The position numbers and the translations under genes are program-made. This document shows positions 35,744 to 44,857 of a stretch of 64,000 bases of DNA, one piece after another (within the stretch, counting starts at the first letter, position 1; the number at the start of each line of letters is the position of its first letter). This DNA is from DASZHJ01 sp963735465. Lineage in GTDB: Bacteria; Pseudomonadota; Alphaproteobacteria; ATCC43930; CGMCC-115725. The stretch is from assembly GCA_963735465.1 (NCBI GenBank), contig CAVTLA010000001.1:3658001-3722000 (forward strand), read 5' to 3'. The notes beneath the pieces were generated by a model. The model was not told where the DNA came from, did no database searches, and saw only the letters and a list, made by a program, of their open reading frames with translations.

Positions 35744-36739
35744 TCACGCCCCTTCTTGCCCCATCTGGCGCCAGAGCGCCATGAGGCGATCGAGCGCAGC
35801 CGGAGGCAGCGGCCCCCGCTCGATCGCGGCGGTGGCGGTCTCGAGCTCCTGCAAGGTGGACATGCCGATCAGCACCGTCGTCAGGGCGTCGTTAGAGATG
35901 ACGAACCGCAGTGCCGCCTCCACGGTGCTGCCGACATATCCGGCTGCCTTAAGTACGTCGAAGCGCCGCGCCCGCGCCACGTCGGCGCGATAATCCGGTC
36001 CGGAGGCGATCGGCGTCACCACGGCCATGCTGATGGGATGGCGCGTCTCGACACCGCTCAGAGCGCCGCCCGCCAGCACGCGGATCCCGACGGTTCCCAT
36101 GCCCACCGCTTGGGCGCGGTTCATCAACCCTGCGAAATCCTGGGCCGGAAAACCCGGCGGCACCGGCCGCGCGGCGCTGGGGTTGAGGAGGTTGCAGCAG
36201 ATCTGCGCTGTATCGAACGCCCCTGCATCCACGACCCGATGCAGCGCCGGCGTATCGCCCAGGGCGGTGATGCCGAAGAAGCGGATCTTGCCCTGGCTCC
36301 GCAGCTTCTCCAGGGCCGGCACCACTTCCTCCAGCACGGTCGCGGGATCGAGGGGGCGGTCGTCACCGGCGGCAGCAATGCGGTTGTGCAATTGCAGGAG
36401 ATCGACCCGATCGCGCCCAAGGCGGCGCAGGCTCTGCTCCAGGGAGGTCGCGATCGCCTCGGCGATATGGCCGCGATCTTCCGGCCGCACGGTGAACTTG
36501 GTGCTGAGGAAGATCTCCGGCCGCAGGCTGGCGATGACGCGGCCCAGGTTGGTCTCCGAGGCGCCGCTGCCGTAGGCCGCAGCGGTGTCGAAATAATTGA
36601 TACCGAGCTCCAGCGCCCGGGCCACCGCCCGCTCCTGGTCCGCCGCCGCGCCGCGCACCATCAGCCCACCCACGGCGCCGCAGCCGAAGCCGAGGACGGA
36701 GAGCTTCACGCCAGTACGGCCGAGGACCCGCTGTTCCAT
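35744..36739 (-). CDS. Aldo/keto reductase
   Basis: 331 residues, NAD(P)H-dependent TIM-barrel oxidoreductase. The catalytic tetrad is D51 and Y56 (YFDTAAAYGSG), K81 (LSTKF) and H118 (LLQLHNR). The opening MEQRVLGRTGVKLSVLGFGC is the standard family start. It lies 22 bp after the D-aminoacylase gene and 137 bp before the secreted repeat protein, all on the minus strand. Substrate not predictable. Confidence 0.92.
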   Translation of the reverse strand: MEQRVLGRTGVKLSVLGFGCGAVGGLMVRGAAADQERAVARALELGINYFDTAAAYGSGASETNLGRVIASLRPEIFLSTKFTVRPEDRGHIAEAIATSLEQSLRRLGRDRVDLLQLHNRIAAAGDDRPLDPATVLEEVVPALEKLRSQGKIRFFGITALGDTPALHRVVDAGAFDTAQICCNLLNPSAARPVPPGFPAQDFAGLMNRAQAVGMGTVGIRVLAGGALSGVETRHPISMAVVTPIASGPDYRADVARARRFDVLKAAGYVGSTVEAALRFVISNDALTTVLIGMSTLQELETATAAIERGPLPPAALDRLMALWRQMGQEGA

Positions 36740-36761
36740 CCGTTCTCTCCGACCTCGCGCG

Positions 36762-38435
36762 TCAGGAGCGCAGGACGTGGCCGGCGGCGGCGCCGGTGAG
36801 CTCGCCCGTGGCGTAAGTGATCTCGCCGTTAACGACGGTGTACTGAACGCCGCGGGACGGCATCACCATCCGCTTGGCGCCGCCGGGCAGATCGTAGCGC
36901 CGCACGCCGCGATTGGAGGAGCCAACGGTGGCGGGATCGAAGATCGCGACATCGGCCGCATAGCCCGTCTTCAGCCGGCCGCGGCCCTTGATGCCGAAGA
37001 GGTCGGCGGGATCCGACGTCAGGCGCCGGACGCCCTGCTCCAGGGTCATCGCCTGACGCTCGCGCACCCAGGTGCCGAGGAGATATGTCGGGTAGCCGGC
37101 ATCGCAGAGCATGTCGACGTGGGCGCCGCCGTCGCCGAGCGCGATCAGCACGCTGGGATCGTTCAGGATCTCCGTCATGCGGTCGACCCGCGTATTGTAG
37201 GACGACATCGTGAGCTCGATCTCGAGATCGTCCTCCAGCGTGAGATCGAAAAGCGCATCGACGCCGTCGGTGCCGCGCATCTCAGCCGCCTCGGCGATCG
37301 AGCGTCCCTCGAATTGCTTCAACGCCGGCTGATGCGTCTCGTGGATGGTGATCCGCGCCCAGTTGCCGAAGCCCTGGGGACGCTTCAGCTCCTCGCGGAA
37401 GGCGTTGCGGAAGGCGGGATCGCGGTAGACCGCAGCCTGTCCCGGCTTGGACTTGTCGACGAAGACACGGTTCCAGCTCGGGAAAGCGCCGAAGGCGAAG
37501 GGGTTGCGCATGCTGATCTCGCGGGTCAGCGGCAGCGGCGAGGTCTGCGGCCGCGCCCCCCGGCGCAATAGCGGCGCCGCCTTGCGCATGGTGTTGCGCA
37601 CAGCCTCGGGAATGTCGTCGCGGTCGAAGAGCGCGAGGAAGGTCACGGGATGGCCGCTCTCGGTCAGCAGGAAATCGAGGAGCTCGTACTGGTCGTCGTC
37701 GAGGACGGCGATCTGCCGCGTGAGGGCGATCTCGATCGCACCCTTATTTTTCTCCTTGAGCACGTTGGCATAGGCCTTCAGCTCCTCGCGGCCGGCGTTG
37801 CGACAGGCGAGCGGCTTTCCCTCGAAGCCCACGTGCTGGTTCAGGATCGTGGAGGAAAAGCCGAAGGCGCCCGCGTCCATTGCTGCCGCCAACAGCGCCT
37901 TGATGTCAGCCGTCTCCTCCGGCGTGGCCGTGCGCTCCATCGACGCCTCGCCCATGACGTAGTGGCGGAACGGCGTCAGGGGCGCGAGAAACCCCAGGTT
38001 GAGGGCCGGGCGGCGGCGCTCGGCGGCGTCGAGAAATTCCGGGAAGGTCTCCCAATCCCAGGTGATGCCCTGGTTCAGCACGTCGAAGGGAATGCCCTCG
38101 ACGTTCACGAGATCGCGCATGGCGATCTCCCGGGTCTCCTTCCGGCAGGGAGCGATGCCAACGCCGCAGTTTCCCATCACCACGCTGGTGACGCCGTGCC
38201 AGGAAGACGGTGTCGCGGCACCGTCCCAGCAGATCTGCGCGTCGTAATGCGTATGTGGATCGATGAAGCCTGGCGCCACCACACAGTCGGCGGCGTCGAT
38301 TACCCTGTTGGCGCCCTCGGTGATCTTGCCGATCTCGGCGATCTTGCCGCCGGCGATGGCGATGTCGCCGTGATAGGCCGGCGATCCCGTGCCGTCGACG
38401 ACAAGCCCGTTCTTGATCAGGAGATCATATGCCAT
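36762..38435 (-). CDS. N-acyl-D-amino-acid deacylase (amidohydrolase family 3)
   Basis: 557 residues. The amidohydrolase metal motif GFIDPHTHYDAQICWD (H61, H63) follows a beta-sandwich N-terminal part (MAYDLLIKNGLVVDGTG). The late GDGGAHVDMLCDAG and KTGYAADVAIFDP segments complete the family-3 pattern. Members hydrolyse N-acyl-D-amino acids; related proteins act on other imides or N-acyl compounds. It heads a minus-strand run with the aldo/keto reductase. The GCCVG-type position here reads GNCGVGIAPC. Confidence 0.92.
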   Translation of the reverse strand: MAYDLLIKNGLVVDGTGSPAYHGDIAIAGGKIAEIGKITEGANRVIDAADCVVAPGFIDPHTHYDAQICWDGAATPSSWHGVTSVVMGNCGVGIAPCRKETREIAMRDLVNVEGIPFDVLNQGITWDWETFPEFLDAAERRRPALNLGFLAPLTPFRHYVMGEASMERTATPEETADIKALLAAAMDAGAFGFSSTILNQHVGFEGKPLACRNAGREELKAYANVLKEKNKGAIEIALTRQIAVLDDDQYELLDFLLTESGHPVTFLALFDRDDIPEAVRNTMRKAAPLLRRGARPQTSPLPLTREISMRNPFAFGAFPSWNRVFVDKSKPGQAAVYRDPAFRNAFREELKRPQGFGNWARITIHETHQPALKQFEGRSIAEAAEMRGTDGVDALFDLTLEDDLEIELTMSSYNTRVDRMTEILNDPSVLIALGDGGAHVDMLCDAGYPTYLLGTWVRERQAMTLEQGVRRLTSDPADLFGIKGRGRLKTGYAADVAIFDPATVGSSNRGVRRYDLPGGAKRMVMPSRGVQYTVVNGEITYATGELTGAAAGHVLRS

Positions 38436-38568
38436 CGAAGGTCCTCCCCAGGACTGGGGCCGGCGCCCGGTCCCATTTGCCGGCAAGGGTAATACCGCGG
38501 ACGCCTCGCGTCGAATGCCAAACGGCGGTTCGCGTCGCGGTTGCGGGGATAGGCTGGAACGGCAGGGC

Positions 38569-38582
38569 GCGTCCTTCGACGC
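38569..38582. repeat. Half-copy remnant of the GCGTCCTTCGAC repeat
   Basis: GCGTCCTTCGACGC matches the outer arm of the repeats at 446, 8043 and 62978, but no complementary arm or inner CTCATCCTGAG segment follows before the 38662 gene. Either a degraded copy or chance similarity. Confidence 0.3.
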
Positions 38583-38661
38583 ACGATCGCCGATGCGGCA
38601 ATTGCGGCGTTCCCATCGTTGCCGCATGCTGACGACATCAGGGACACCATGGAGCGATGGG

Positions 38662-38853
38662 ATGAAGCCGAAGATCAGCGAAGCCGATTTCGACGCCCTT
38701 GTCCGGCGCGCCGGCCTCGACCTCACCGCCGCGCAGAAGGCTGTGCTCTACCAGGGATATGGCTATGTGGAGGTGATGACCGAGAACGTCCGTACCCCGC
38801 GCGGCCGCGAGGCCGAGCCGGCCACCACCTTCGTGCCGGAATTTCCTGAATGA
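38662..38853 (+). CDS. AtzG-like small amidase-associated protein
   Basis: 63 residues starting MKPKISEADFDALVRRAGL, with GGAG 7 nt before the ATG. It has two short amphipathic helices and a C-terminal EAEPATTFVPEFPE tail. This resembles AtzG/GatC-type small proteins, which bind amidase-signature enzymes through an extended C-terminal segment. Its stop overlaps the amidase start by 4 bp (38850-38853), so the two proteins are translationally coupled and probably form a complex. The assignment rests on size, tail and position; it is not a confident family match. Confidence 0.65.
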   Translation: MKPKISEADFDALVRRAGLDLTAAQKAVLYQGYGYVEVMTENVRTPRGREAEPATTFVPEFPE

Positions 38854-40250
38854 CGCCGTTCCCCACCATCGCCGAGGCGGGACGGCTGATCGCCGCCAAG
38901 CAGCTCTCGCCGGTCGAGCTCACGCGTCACTGTCTGGACCGGATCGAGAAGCTCGATGGCACGCTGCACAGCTTCATCCTGCCGACCCCCGAGCGCGCGC
39001 TTGCGGATGCGAAGGCGGCGGAAGCGCGGATCATGAGGAGCGGACCGAAGGGGCCGTTGGACGGCATCCCCATCGGGCACAAGGACATCTACAACACCAA
39101 GGGCATCCGGACGACCGCGCACTCCCGGCTGCTGGAGCACAACGTGCCCGAGGCGGACGCGACATCGGTGCGCCTCCTGGCCGAGGCCGGCACCGTGCTC
39201 CTGGGCAAGCTCGCCACCCACGAATTCGCCTTCGGCGGCCCGTCCTTCGACCTGCCCTGGCCGCCGGCACGCAATCCCTGGAACCCGGATCACTTCACCG
39301 CGGGATCGTCGAGCGGCACCGGCGCCGCTGTCGCGGCGGGGCTCGTGTTGGGCGGCACCGGCTCCGACACCGGCGGCTCAATCCGCGGGCCGGCAGCCCT
39401 CTGCGGCATCGCCGGCATCAAGCCGACCTATGGGCTGGTGAGCCGTGCCGGCGTCCTGCCCCTCGCCTTCTCCCTCGACCACGCCGGGCCGATGGCCTGG
39501 ACGGTGGAGGATTGCGCGATCCTGCTGCAGGCGATGGCCGGTCATGATCCTGTTGACCCCGCCAGCGCCGACCGCCCGGTGCCGGATTTCCGCGCAAGTC
39601 TCGAGACAGGCGTCAAAGGGCTTCGTATCGGCGTGCCCCGGCACTTTCACGAGACCGACTGCCCGGCGAGCGAGGGCGTCCGGCGTGGCATCGACGAGGC
39701 CCTCGACACCTATGCGAGGCTTGGTGCCGAGGTGCGCGAGATCACCTTGTCGCCGCTCATGGACTACCAGGCCTGCGGTTTCCTGATCATGGTCACCGAG
39801 GCCTATGCGATCCACGAGCAGTGGATGAAATCCAGCTTCAATTCCTACGGCGAGCTGCTGCGCGACCGCATGGCGATGGGCGCCCTCATCAGCGCCGCCG
39901 ATCACATGCAGGCGGTGCGGCGGCGGCGGGAGCTCTGCGCGGAGATGGCGGCGGCCTTCGGCGACCTCGACCTTATGATCACCGCGGCCCAGCCGGCGGA
40001 AGCGCCGCGGATCAACGCGGTGCCGAAATGGGCCAATCTGGAGCGCCCCACCTTCACCATGGCCTTCAATGTAACAGGATATCCGGCCCTGTCCGTCTGC
40101 ACCGGCTTCGGCAACGGCGGGCTGCCGGTCTCCATGCAGATCGTCGGCCGGCCCTTCGACGAGGCCATGGTATTCCGCGCGGGCCATGCCTACGAGACCG
40201 CCATGTCCTGGCGGAGCCGCCGCCCGGCGTTGGCGAGCGGCGGCGAATGA
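38850..40250 (+). CDS. Amidase (amidase signature family)
   Basis: 466 residues with the Ser-cisSer-Lys triad: K78 (IPIGHKDIYNT), a Ser in AGSSSGT (152-157) and nucleophile S177 in GSDTGGSIRGPAALCG. It hydrolyses an amide to acid and ammonia or amine in the cytoplasm. GatA is unlikely because no GatB lies nearby and the protein pairs with an AtzG-like subunit, as AtzE-type carboxybiuret hydrolases do. Substrate remains open. Confidence 0.92.
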   Translation: MTPFPTIAEAGRLIAAKQLSPVELTRHCLDRIEKLDGTLHSFILPTPERALADAKAAEARIMRSGPKGPLDGIPIGHKDIYNTKGIRTTAHSRLLEHNVPEADATSVRLLAEAGTVLLGKLATHEFAFGGPSFDLPWPPARNPWNPDHFTAGSSSGTGAAVAAGLVLGGTGSDTGGSIRGPAALCGIAGIKPTYGLVSRAGVLPLAFSLDHAGPMAWTVEDCAILLQAMAGHDPVDPASADRPVPDFRASLETGVKGLRIGVPRHFHETDCPASEGVRRGIDEALDTYARLGAEVREITLSPLMDYQACGFLIMVTEAYAIHEQWMKSSFNSYGELLRDRMAMGALISAADHMQAVRRRRELCAEMAAAFGDLDLMITAAQPAEAPRINAVPKWANLERPTFTMAFNVTGYPALSVCTGFGNGGLPVSMQIVGRPFDEAMVFRAGHAYETAMSWRSRRPALASGGE

Positions 40251-40553
40251 CGTCGCTGCGCCCGGGCGGTAGATCGATCGCAGGGCCCGGGGACCCGAAG
40301 CCGGAATTACATACCTGCGGGCGTATTCCGGCGTGGCCGCTCTTGCAGAACTAGCAGGCCGTCGTCATATTGCGGTTACGGATTTCGGCCGCGCGACGCG
40401 GTTTTGCCGCGGCAAGCGCAACTCATTAACGATCTTCCGTCAAAATCTCTGGCTGCACCGCCGGTCGTCTTGTCGGACGCGCGCCACCCGATGGCTACAA
40501 GAACCGGCTGCTCCGCATCCCCCGTCAACGGCCGCTGAAAGAGAACGCAGTCC
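40251..40553. other. 303-bp intergenic region before the desaturase
   Basis: No gene, tRNA or clear terminator recognised. Base composition dips around 40365-40450 (for example CAACTCATTAACGATC), compatible with a promoter for the desaturase, but no convincing -35/-10 pair or operator palindrome was found. Confidence 0.5.
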
Positions 40554-41735
40554 ATGCCGCTCGACGACCGAGATCACGCTCCCAGCGCCGCCAGCGGACA
40601 CCCGCACAGCGACATCATCTATCCCTCCGCCATCCCCTTCGTGCTCGTGCACCTCGCCTGCGTCGCCGCGTTCTGGACCGGCATCACCTGGCAGGCGCTC
40701 GCGATCTGCGTCGGGCTCTACTGGCTGCGCATTTTCACCATCGGTGCGGGCTATCATCGCTACTTCTCCCATCGCGCGTTTTCGACCGGCCGGGTGTTCC
40801 AGTTCATCCTGGCCGCGGTGGCCCAGAGCACGACGCAGAAAAGCGTGCTGTGGTGGGCGGCCAATCACCGCCATCATCACCTCTATTCCGACACCGAGCA
40901 CGACGTCCACTCGCCGCGCCACACCGGCTTTCTCTACAGCCACCTCGGCTGGATCTTCTCCAGCCGTTATGACAAAACCGATTTGTCGAAGATCGCCGAT
41001 TTTGCCCGCTATCCGGAGCTGATGTGGCTGCATCGCTTTGAGCAGGCACCGGCGGTCGTGCTCGCCATCCTCTGCTGGCTCGTCGGAGGCTGGTCCGGCC
41101 TGGTGGTCGGGTTCTTCTGGAGCACGGTGCTCGTCTATCATGGCACCTTCTGCATCAACTCGCTGGCCCATGTGCATGGGCGTCAGCGCTACGTCACCGG
41201 CGACGATTCCCGGAACAACTGGCTCCTCGCCTTCTTCACCATGGGAGAGGGCTGGCATAACAATCACCACGCCTACCAGAGCAGCGTGCGCCAGGGATTC
41301 CGCTGGTGGGAGGTTGACGCGACCTTCTATCTCCTGACCGCCCTGTCATGGCTCGGGATCGTCCGCAATGTGAAGGCGCCGCCGGAGGCGATCCTGCGCA
41401 ACGAGCAGCGTCTGGGCTCCCGTGTGATCGACCGCGCCGCACGGCAGCTCGCCGACACCTTCAATGCCGACCGCATCACCGCGGTCATCACCGCGGCAAT
41501 CGGCGCCGGCCGGCTCGCGGCGCTGCAGGAGCAGCTCAGTGCGACGCAGCTCCGCACCGCCGACGTCCTCGCCAACCTCCACCTGCCCCATCTACCCACC
41601 CGCCAGGAGATCCTGGCGCAGGCGATGGCGACGTACGCGCGGACGCCGTCGATGGAAGCGATCGTCGATCGCGCCCACGCCCTCGTTCTCGAGACGATCG
41701 GCGCCCAGCTCCGCCTGGCGAGCCTGCCCGCGTAA
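40554..41735 (+). CDS. Acyl-CoA desaturase (delta-9 type fatty acid desaturase)
   Basis: 393 residues, membrane di-iron desaturase. All three His boxes are present: HRYFSH (68-73), HRHHH (105-109) and HNNHH (235-239), with hydrophobic helices before and after the first pair. It introduces a cis double bond into acyl chains at the inner membrane. Beyond about residue 290 a charged helical extension (RAARQLADTFNADRI and on) adds roughly 100 residues to the core. It stands alone on its transcript and converges on fbiC with a 3-bp gap. Confidence 0.93.
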   Translation: MPLDDRDHAPSAASGHPHSDIIYPSAIPFVLVHLACVAAFWTGITWQALAICVGLYWLRIFTIGAGYHRYFSHRAFSTGRVFQFILAAVAQSTTQKSVLWWAANHRHHHLYSDTEHDVHSPRHTGFLYSHLGWIFSSRYDKTDLSKIADFARYPELMWLHRFEQAPAVVLAILCWLVGGWSGLVVGFFWSTVLVYHGTFCINSLAHVHGRQRYVTGDDSRNNWLLAFFTMGEGWHNNHHAYQSSVRQGFRWWEVDATFYLLTALSWLGIVRNVKAPPEAILRNEQRLGSRVIDRAARQLADTFNADRITAVITAAIGAGRLAALQEQLSATQLRTADVLANLHLPHLPTRQEILAQAMATYARTPSMEAIVDRAHALVLETIGAQLRLASLPA

Positions 41736-41738
41736 TTT

Positions 41739-44159
41739 CTAGACAGCGCCGCTCGCTTCCCGCCGCTCGTATTTTCGGGCCGGCGTGTTGACGGGCTCGG
41801 TCAGCGGTGCGGCGTGGAATGACGCCTCGACGCGCTCGGCAGGCGGCTCGCGATAGAGGGTCGTGCGCTGGCGCGGGCGGCGGCCGATCGATGCGATCAG
41901 ATCCGTCATCTCCGGGGGCGGCATCTCCTGCCCGAAGACCGCGCCGGCTGAGCGGGTGATCGTCTCGTTCATCAAGGTGCCGCCGAGATCGTTGGCGCCG
42001 GCGGCGAGACAGGCCTTCACGCCCTCCGGCCCCATCTTCACCCAGGACGTCTGGATATTCGGGATCAGCGGATGGAGCGCGAGCCGCGCCACCGCATGCA
42101 TCAGCACCGCCTCGCGGAAGGTGGGGCCGCTGCGCGACGCCGCCCGCAGGAAGATCGGCGTCTCCATGGGGACGAAGGGCAGCGGCACGAATTCGGTGAA
42201 GCCGCCGGTCTTCGCCTGCAGCCGCCGGACCCGCAGCAGGTGCCTGGCCCAGTGCAGGGGCCGGTCGACGTGGCCGAACATGATGGTAGCGGTGCTGCGG
42301 AGCCCGACACCATGGGCCGCCTCCATCACCTCGAGCCATTGCGCCGTGATGATCTTGTCCGGACAGATGATCGCGCGGACCTCGTCGTCGAGGATCTCCG
42401 CCGCCGTGCCCGGCAGCGAGCCCAATCCCGCCTCCTTGAGGCGGCGCAGGAATTCCGTGAGCGGCAGGCCCAGTGTCGCGGCGCCCTGCCAGACCTCCAG
42501 CGGCGAGAAGGCGTGCACGTGCAATTCGGGTGACGCCTCCTTCACCGCCCGGCACACCGCGAGGTAGGTCTCACCGTTGTATTCCGGATGGATGCCGCCC
42601 TGCAGGCAGATCTCCGTGGCGCCGCGCTCCCACGCCTCGCGGGAGCGGCGCCAGATCTCGCCGGGATCGAGGTCGTAGGGCTTGCCGCGCAGGTTCTCGC
42701 TCAGCTTCCCCTTGGAGAAGGCGCAGAACTTGCAGCGGAAGTAGCAGATGTTGGTGTAGTTGATGTTGCGGTTGACGACGTAGCCGACATCGTCGCCGGA
42801 GACCTCGGCGCGGAGAGTGTCCGCCGCCCGGAAGACGCGATCGGCATCCTCGCCGCGGGCGGTGAAGAGGCGCTCGATGTCGGTCTCCGCCAGCTCCGTA
42901 CCGACGACCGCGCGATCGAGGATGCGGGGGATTTCTGAATCTCCATGGCCTGTCGGCGGCGATGTCCGCACTGGCGGCGGCGTGCCAGCGCCGGAGATCC
43001 AGGCATCCGGCCGGCCGAAGCCCTCCGCATCGGAGAGGCGGAGCACCGGACCGCGGAGCGCCGGATCGAGCCAACGCTTGGGATCGCCGGTGTACTTGGG
43101 ATAGATCGCCAGCCGCTCCACCAGCAGCTTCCCTGCCGCCGCCGTCTCGCGGGCCAGCAGCTCGATCTCCGGCCAGGGCGCTTCCGGGTTCACGTGGTCG
43201 GGAGTGACCGGCGAGACGCCGCCCCAATCGTTGATCCCCGCCGCCACCAGCGCCGGCAACACGCCGGGGCTGAGATTGGGCGGCGCCTGGATGTTCATCT
43301 CGGGGCCCAGCACCAGCCGCGCAACCGCGATCGTCCAGAGATGGTCGTCGAGGTCAGGCTCCGCCGCCGCCGCCATGCGCGTATCCGGCTTGGCGCGGAA
43401 GTTCTGGATGATGACTTCCTGCAGATGACCGTGGCGCTCGTGCAGCGCCCGGAGCGCCAACAGCGCCTCGATCCGCTCCAGCCGCGTCTCGCCGATGCCG
43501 ATCAGGATGCCGGACGTGAAGGGCACGCCGGCTTCGCCGGCGGCACGGATGGTCTCCAGGCGCACCGCCGGCACCTTGTCCGGCGAGCCGAAGTGCGGAC
43601 CGCCGCGCTCGGAGAGGCGATCCGACGCGGTCTCCAGCATGATTCCCTGGGATGCCGAGACCGGGCGTAGCGCGAGGATGTCAGCCTTGCCCATGACACC
43701 CGCATTGATGTGCGGCAGAAGTCCCGTCTCCTTGAGCACCAGCGCCGCCATCTCCACGACATAGGAGAGCGTGGTGGAATGTCCCAGGCGGGCGAGGGCA
43801 TCGCGTGCCGCGGCATACCGCAGCTCCGGCTTGTCGCCCAGCGTGAACAGCGCCTCCTTGCAGCCCACCGCGGCGCCGGCCTTGGCGATCGCCAGGATCT
43901 CCGCGCGATCGAGGTAAGCCGGCACCCCGTCGCGGGGCGCGTGGGCGAAGGTGCAGTAATGGCAGCTGTCCCGGCAGAGCCGCGTCAGCGGGATGAAAAC
44001 CTTGCGCGAATAGGAGACGAGGTTGCCGTGCCCGCGATCGCGGATCGCACCGGCAGCCTTCATGAGCGCCGCGAGATCGTCGCGGGTTGCGAGCGAGAGG
44101 GCCTCGCGATCGGAAAGCCGCCCCTCCCGCGCCCGCCCGGGAATGTTCGTTGTTGTCAT
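41739..44159 (-). CDS. fbiC: FbiC: 7,8-didemethyl-8-hydroxy-5-deazariboflavin synthase (fused CofG-CofH)
   Basis: 806 residues with two radical SAM halves. The first (CofG-like) has the cluster motif CRDSCHYC (C62, C66, C69). The second (CofH-like) has CYFRCKFC near residue 470, after NRNINYTNI. Together they build the deazaflavin chromophore Fo from 5-amino-6-ribitylaminouracil and tyrosine. The fused form is typical of actinobacteria but also found in some proteobacteria. The start ATG overlaps the cofC stop by 4 bp, so it is the last gene of the F420 operon. No frameshift or missing motif. Confidence 0.96.
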   Translation of the reverse strand: MTTTNIPGRAREGRLSDREALSLATRDDLAALMKAAGAIRDRGHGNLVSYSRKVFIPLTRLCRDSCHYCTFAHAPRDGVPAYLDRAEILAIAKAGAAVGCKEALFTLGDKPELRYAAARDALARLGHSTTLSYVVEMAALVLKETGLLPHINAGVMGKADILALRPVSASQGIMLETASDRLSERGGPHFGSPDKVPAVRLETIRAAGEAGVPFTSGILIGIGETRLERIEALLALRALHERHGHLQEVIIQNFRAKPDTRMAAAAEPDLDDHLWTIAVARLVLGPEMNIQAPPNLSPGVLPALVAAGINDWGGVSPVTPDHVNPEAPWPEIELLARETAAAGKLLVERLAIYPKYTGDPKRWLDPALRGPVLRLSDAEGFGRPDAWISGAGTPPPVRTSPPTGHGDSEIPRILDRAVVGTELAETDIERLFTARGEDADRVFRAADTLRAEVSGDDVGYVVNRNINYTNICYFRCKFCAFSKGKLSENLRGKPYDLDPGEIWRRSREAWERGATEICLQGGIHPEYNGETYLAVCRAVKEASPELHVHAFSPLEVWQGAATLGLPLTEFLRRLKEAGLGSLPGTAAEILDDEVRAIICPDKIITAQWLEVMEAAHGVGLRSTATIMFGHVDRPLHWARHLLRVRRLQAKTGGFTEFVPLPFVPMETPIFLRAASRSGPTFREAVLMHAVARLALHPLIPNIQTSWVKMGPEGVKACLAAGANDLGGTLMNETITRSAGAVFGQEMPPPEMTDLIASIGRRPRQRTTLYREPPAERVEASFHAAPLTEPVNTPARKYERREASGAV

Positions 44160-44857
44160 ATCCGGCGCTCTACCTCTGATGTCGGCCTCTCCCCCGCCGT
44201 CGCGGCGGAGAGGGCATTGCGTATGCCTGCCCGATCGAGAAACTCCGTGGTCCGGGTCGGCCACCGCCGGCTGGCGAAAGCCAGCAGGTCCCCGGGATTG
44301 TCGATGTCGAGACCGATCCCGTCAAAGCGCATTACCGTGGGCTCGATGCAGCGCTGCCGGACGGCCTCGAGATGGGGCAGGAAGCTGTCATTGCCGAAGG
44401 CCAGCGGCACCAGATCCGGCGGCGAGGCGACGATGGTGTTGGAGCCGCGCCCGTCATGGGCCGGCACGATGGTGAAGGCGGGAGCCGTGCCATGGGCGCC
44501 CAGCACCCGGTCGATCTCCTCCGCCGTCACGCCGGGCACGTCGCCGGGAATCGTCAGCATCCCCGCGACACCTTCCGCTCGCAGCATCCGGATACCGGCG
44601 GTGACGGCGCAGGTATGGCCCTCCCGTGCGCCCTCCGCCAGTACCCGCGCGCCGAAGCGCCGCGCCAGCTCCGCCAGCGTCGGATCCACGGTCACCACGA
44701 CCATGCCCGCAAGGCGCGTCGAGCGCGACAGCGCCGCCAGCACATCCTCCAGCATCGTCGCCACCAGCCCCTGCCGGAACTCCGGCGGAAACATGCCGGA
44801 GAGGCGCTGCTTCGCGCCGGCGAGCTCCTTCACGGGAACGATCGCCCAGATCGTCAT
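44156..44857 (-). CDS. cofC: CofC-type phospholactate/3-phosphoglycerate/PEP guanylyltransferase
   Basis: 233 residues. The nucleotidyltransferase start IWAIVPVKELAGAKQRLSG and the metal-site TIPGDVPGV, with later GRGSNTIVASPPDL and FGNDSFLPHLEA, are CofC/FbiD hallmarks. It activates the three-carbon acid (2-phospholactate, PEP or 3-phosphoglycerate depending on lineage) with GTP for transfer onto Fo. Which acid is used here cannot be read directly. It overlaps cofD (upstream) and fbiC (downstream) by 4 bp each. The C-terminal 35 residues are poorly conserved. Confidence 0.94.
   Translation of the reverse strand: MTIWAIVPVKELAGAKQRLSGMFPPEFRQGLVATMLEDVLAALSRSTRLAGMVVVTVDPTLAELARRFGARVLAEGAREGHTCAVTAGIRMLRAEGVAGMLTIPGDVPGVTAEEIDRVLGAHGTAPAFTIVPAHDGRGSNTIVASPPDLVPLAFGNDSFLPHLEAVRQRCIEPTVMRFDGIGLDIDNPGDLLAFASRRWPTRTTEFLDRAGIRNALSAATAGERPTSEVERRI

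Noticed and set aside
38850..40250. GatA subunit of glutamyl-tRNA(Gln) amidotransferase
   Set aside because: No gatB nearby and the small partner is closer to AtzG-type proteins in tail sequence.
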